A DNA stretch of 64,000 nucleotides from the NCBI RefSeq assembly GCF_024172095.1, contig NZ_JAMZDX010000003.1, positions 248,001 through 312,000 of the forward strand. Direction: 5' to 3'. A program made the translations under genes and the position numbers. The number at the start of each line of letters is the position of its first letter. Position 1 is the first letter of the stretch. Shown piece after piece: positions 63,449 to 64,000 of this stretch. Origin of the DNA: Kitasatospora cinereorecta (lineage in GTDB: Bacteria > Actinomycetota > Actinomycetes > Streptomycetales > Streptomycetaceae). The notes below the pieces were generated by a model, which saw only the letters and a list, made by a program, of their open reading frames with translations, was not told where the DNA came from and did no database searches.

Positions 63449-63672
63449 GGTCGTCCTCCGGTCGGCTGCGGGCGGGCGGTGGGGAAGCGCTCGCGGCGGC
63501 CGGCGGTGGGCGCCGCGGCGGCAGGCTGCTGCCCGGCGGGCCGCGACGGCGCGCCGGGCACGGTACGGGCGCTGTGCGCGCGCCGGCCGGTGGTGACGGC
63601 GGGAGCGGGACGGGCCGGGGTGGCGCGGTGGCGGCGGCCCCAGCCGCTGGCGATGGCGGGCAGGTGCGTCAT
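63445..63672 (-). CDS. Small basic protein coupled between SWIM and DUF5691 genes
   Basis: 75 residues, Arg/Pro/Ala-rich and probably disordered. The ATG overlaps the stop of the upstream gene (ATGA) and its own stop overlaps the next GTG (GTGA), which is the main support for it being translated. No family recognised. It could be a real linker protein of the operon or only a coupling frame. Confidence 0.45.
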   Translation of the reverse strand: MTHLPAIASGWGRRHRATPARPAPAVTTGRRAHSARTVPGAPSRPAGQQPAAAAPTAGRRERFPTARPQPTGGRP

Positions 63673-64000
63673 TGGGTCACTCCGATCGGTCGGGCGGACT
63701 CGGTCCAGGCGGTGACGGGGGCGAATCCGGCGTGGCCGCACTCGCCGAAGAGGGTGACCGGGTGGCCGGCGGAGGCGGCGGCCAGCCGCCACAGCGCGGC
63801 CTCCGGGACGGACCCGCGGCGGACCCGCAGGGCGCTGCGACCGTCCGTCAGCTGCCACCCCTCGGGCCCGAGAACGGGCACCACGCCGGTGAGCACGGTC
63901 GGCCAGGCGTCCAGCCAGGGGTCGTCGGCCACCGCCTCGCCGTACTCGGCCATCGCCTCCTCGGGCGACAGCCCGGCCGGGGCCTCGGCGGGTGCGGGTT
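63669..64000 (-). CDS. C-terminal part of a SWIM zinc-finger family gene (runs off the window)
   Basis: The frame is open to the right edge; about 109 residues are visible, ending WTESARPIGVTQ. Text such as LSPEEAMAEYGEAVADDPWLDAWPTVLTGVVPVL and WRLAAASAGHPVTLFGECGHAGFAPVTAW is what I expect at the end of the actinobacterial SWIM-domain protein that precedes DUF5691. The SWIM motif itself (CxCx..CxH) is not visible, so the name rests on context. Coupled by ATGA to the small ORF. Confidence 0.6.
   Translation of the reverse strand, partial: PAPAEAPAGLSPEEAMAEYGEAVADDPWLDAWPTVLTGVVPVLGPEGWQLTDGRSALRVRRGSVPEAALWRLAAASAGHPVTLFGECGHAGFAPVTAWTESARPIGVTQ

Overview
This is a high-GC actinomycete chromosome segment, almost certainly from the Streptomycetaceae (Streptomyces, Kitasatospora or a close relative). 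The evidence is the strong G/C bias at third codon positions, frequent GTG starts and GTGA/ATGA stop-start overlaps. It is also the conserved gene order: truA..rplM-rpsI-glmM, coaA/glmS, acpS-nnr-alr, the t6A genes, groES-groEL1, whiD/bldM-sigD-guaB-guaB3, guaA, pcrA and icmB. No tRNA, rRNA, CRISPR array, prophage or insertion sequence was recognised.

Layout. 1-530: 3' end of truA. 688-9381: an accessory block lying between truA and the ribosomal pair rplM-rpsI. It holds a nucleotide-sugar dehydrogenase translationally coupled to a hyaluronan-synthase-like glycosyltransferase. Facing them across a perfect bidirectional terminator are a Tat/lipoprotein polysaccharide deacetylase, a membrane-anchored CBM3-GH16-like protein and a LamG-like membrane protein; an ABC-F ATPase then reads toward rplM. 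9593-15212: rplM, rpsI, glmM, coaA, glmS. 15252-24709: a Uma2 protein, acpS, nnr, alr, a lipase-like hydrolase and tsaE-tsaB-rimI-tsaD. Between tsaE and tsaB sit a small ORF with an iron box and an L,D-transpeptidase-like protein whose catalytic Cys is replaced. 24757-29061: a second deacetylase, a THUMP-like methyltransferase and the heat-shock operon groES-groEL1 with a CIRCE/promoter/CIRCE control region. 29181-35814: a LysR regulator, then the developmental regulators whiD and bldM (with a sigma-BldN-type promoter), sigD, guaB and guaB3. 35960-46038: two PknB-type kinases flanking a pseudokinase, an aldehyde dehydrogenase, a GMC oxidoreductase and a zinc-ribbon membrane protein. 46833-55000: guaA, a DoxX-Rieske fusion, a PspC/toast-rack envelope-stress module divergent from a PspC-type two-component system, and a PIG-V-like transferase. 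55168-64000: NlpC/P60 endopeptidase, PcrA, an M23 peptidase, a lipase-like hydrolase, IcmB and the start of a SWIM-zinc-finger/DUF5691 gene group.

How it fits together. Most of the window is core physiology: translation, amino-sugar and peptidoglycan precursor supply (glmS, glmM, alr), GMP synthesis (guaB, guaA), protein folding and sporulation control. The least ordinary part is 688-7617. A HasA-like synthase is paired with a dehydrogenase that carries the UDP-HexNAc-type (WbpA/TviB) signature rather than the HasB/Ugd one. Together with a deacetylase and a CBM3-GH16-like anchor this looks like a self-contained pathway for making, trimming and holding an acidic amino-sugar exopolysaccharide. 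That is inference from sequence; the polymer is unknown.
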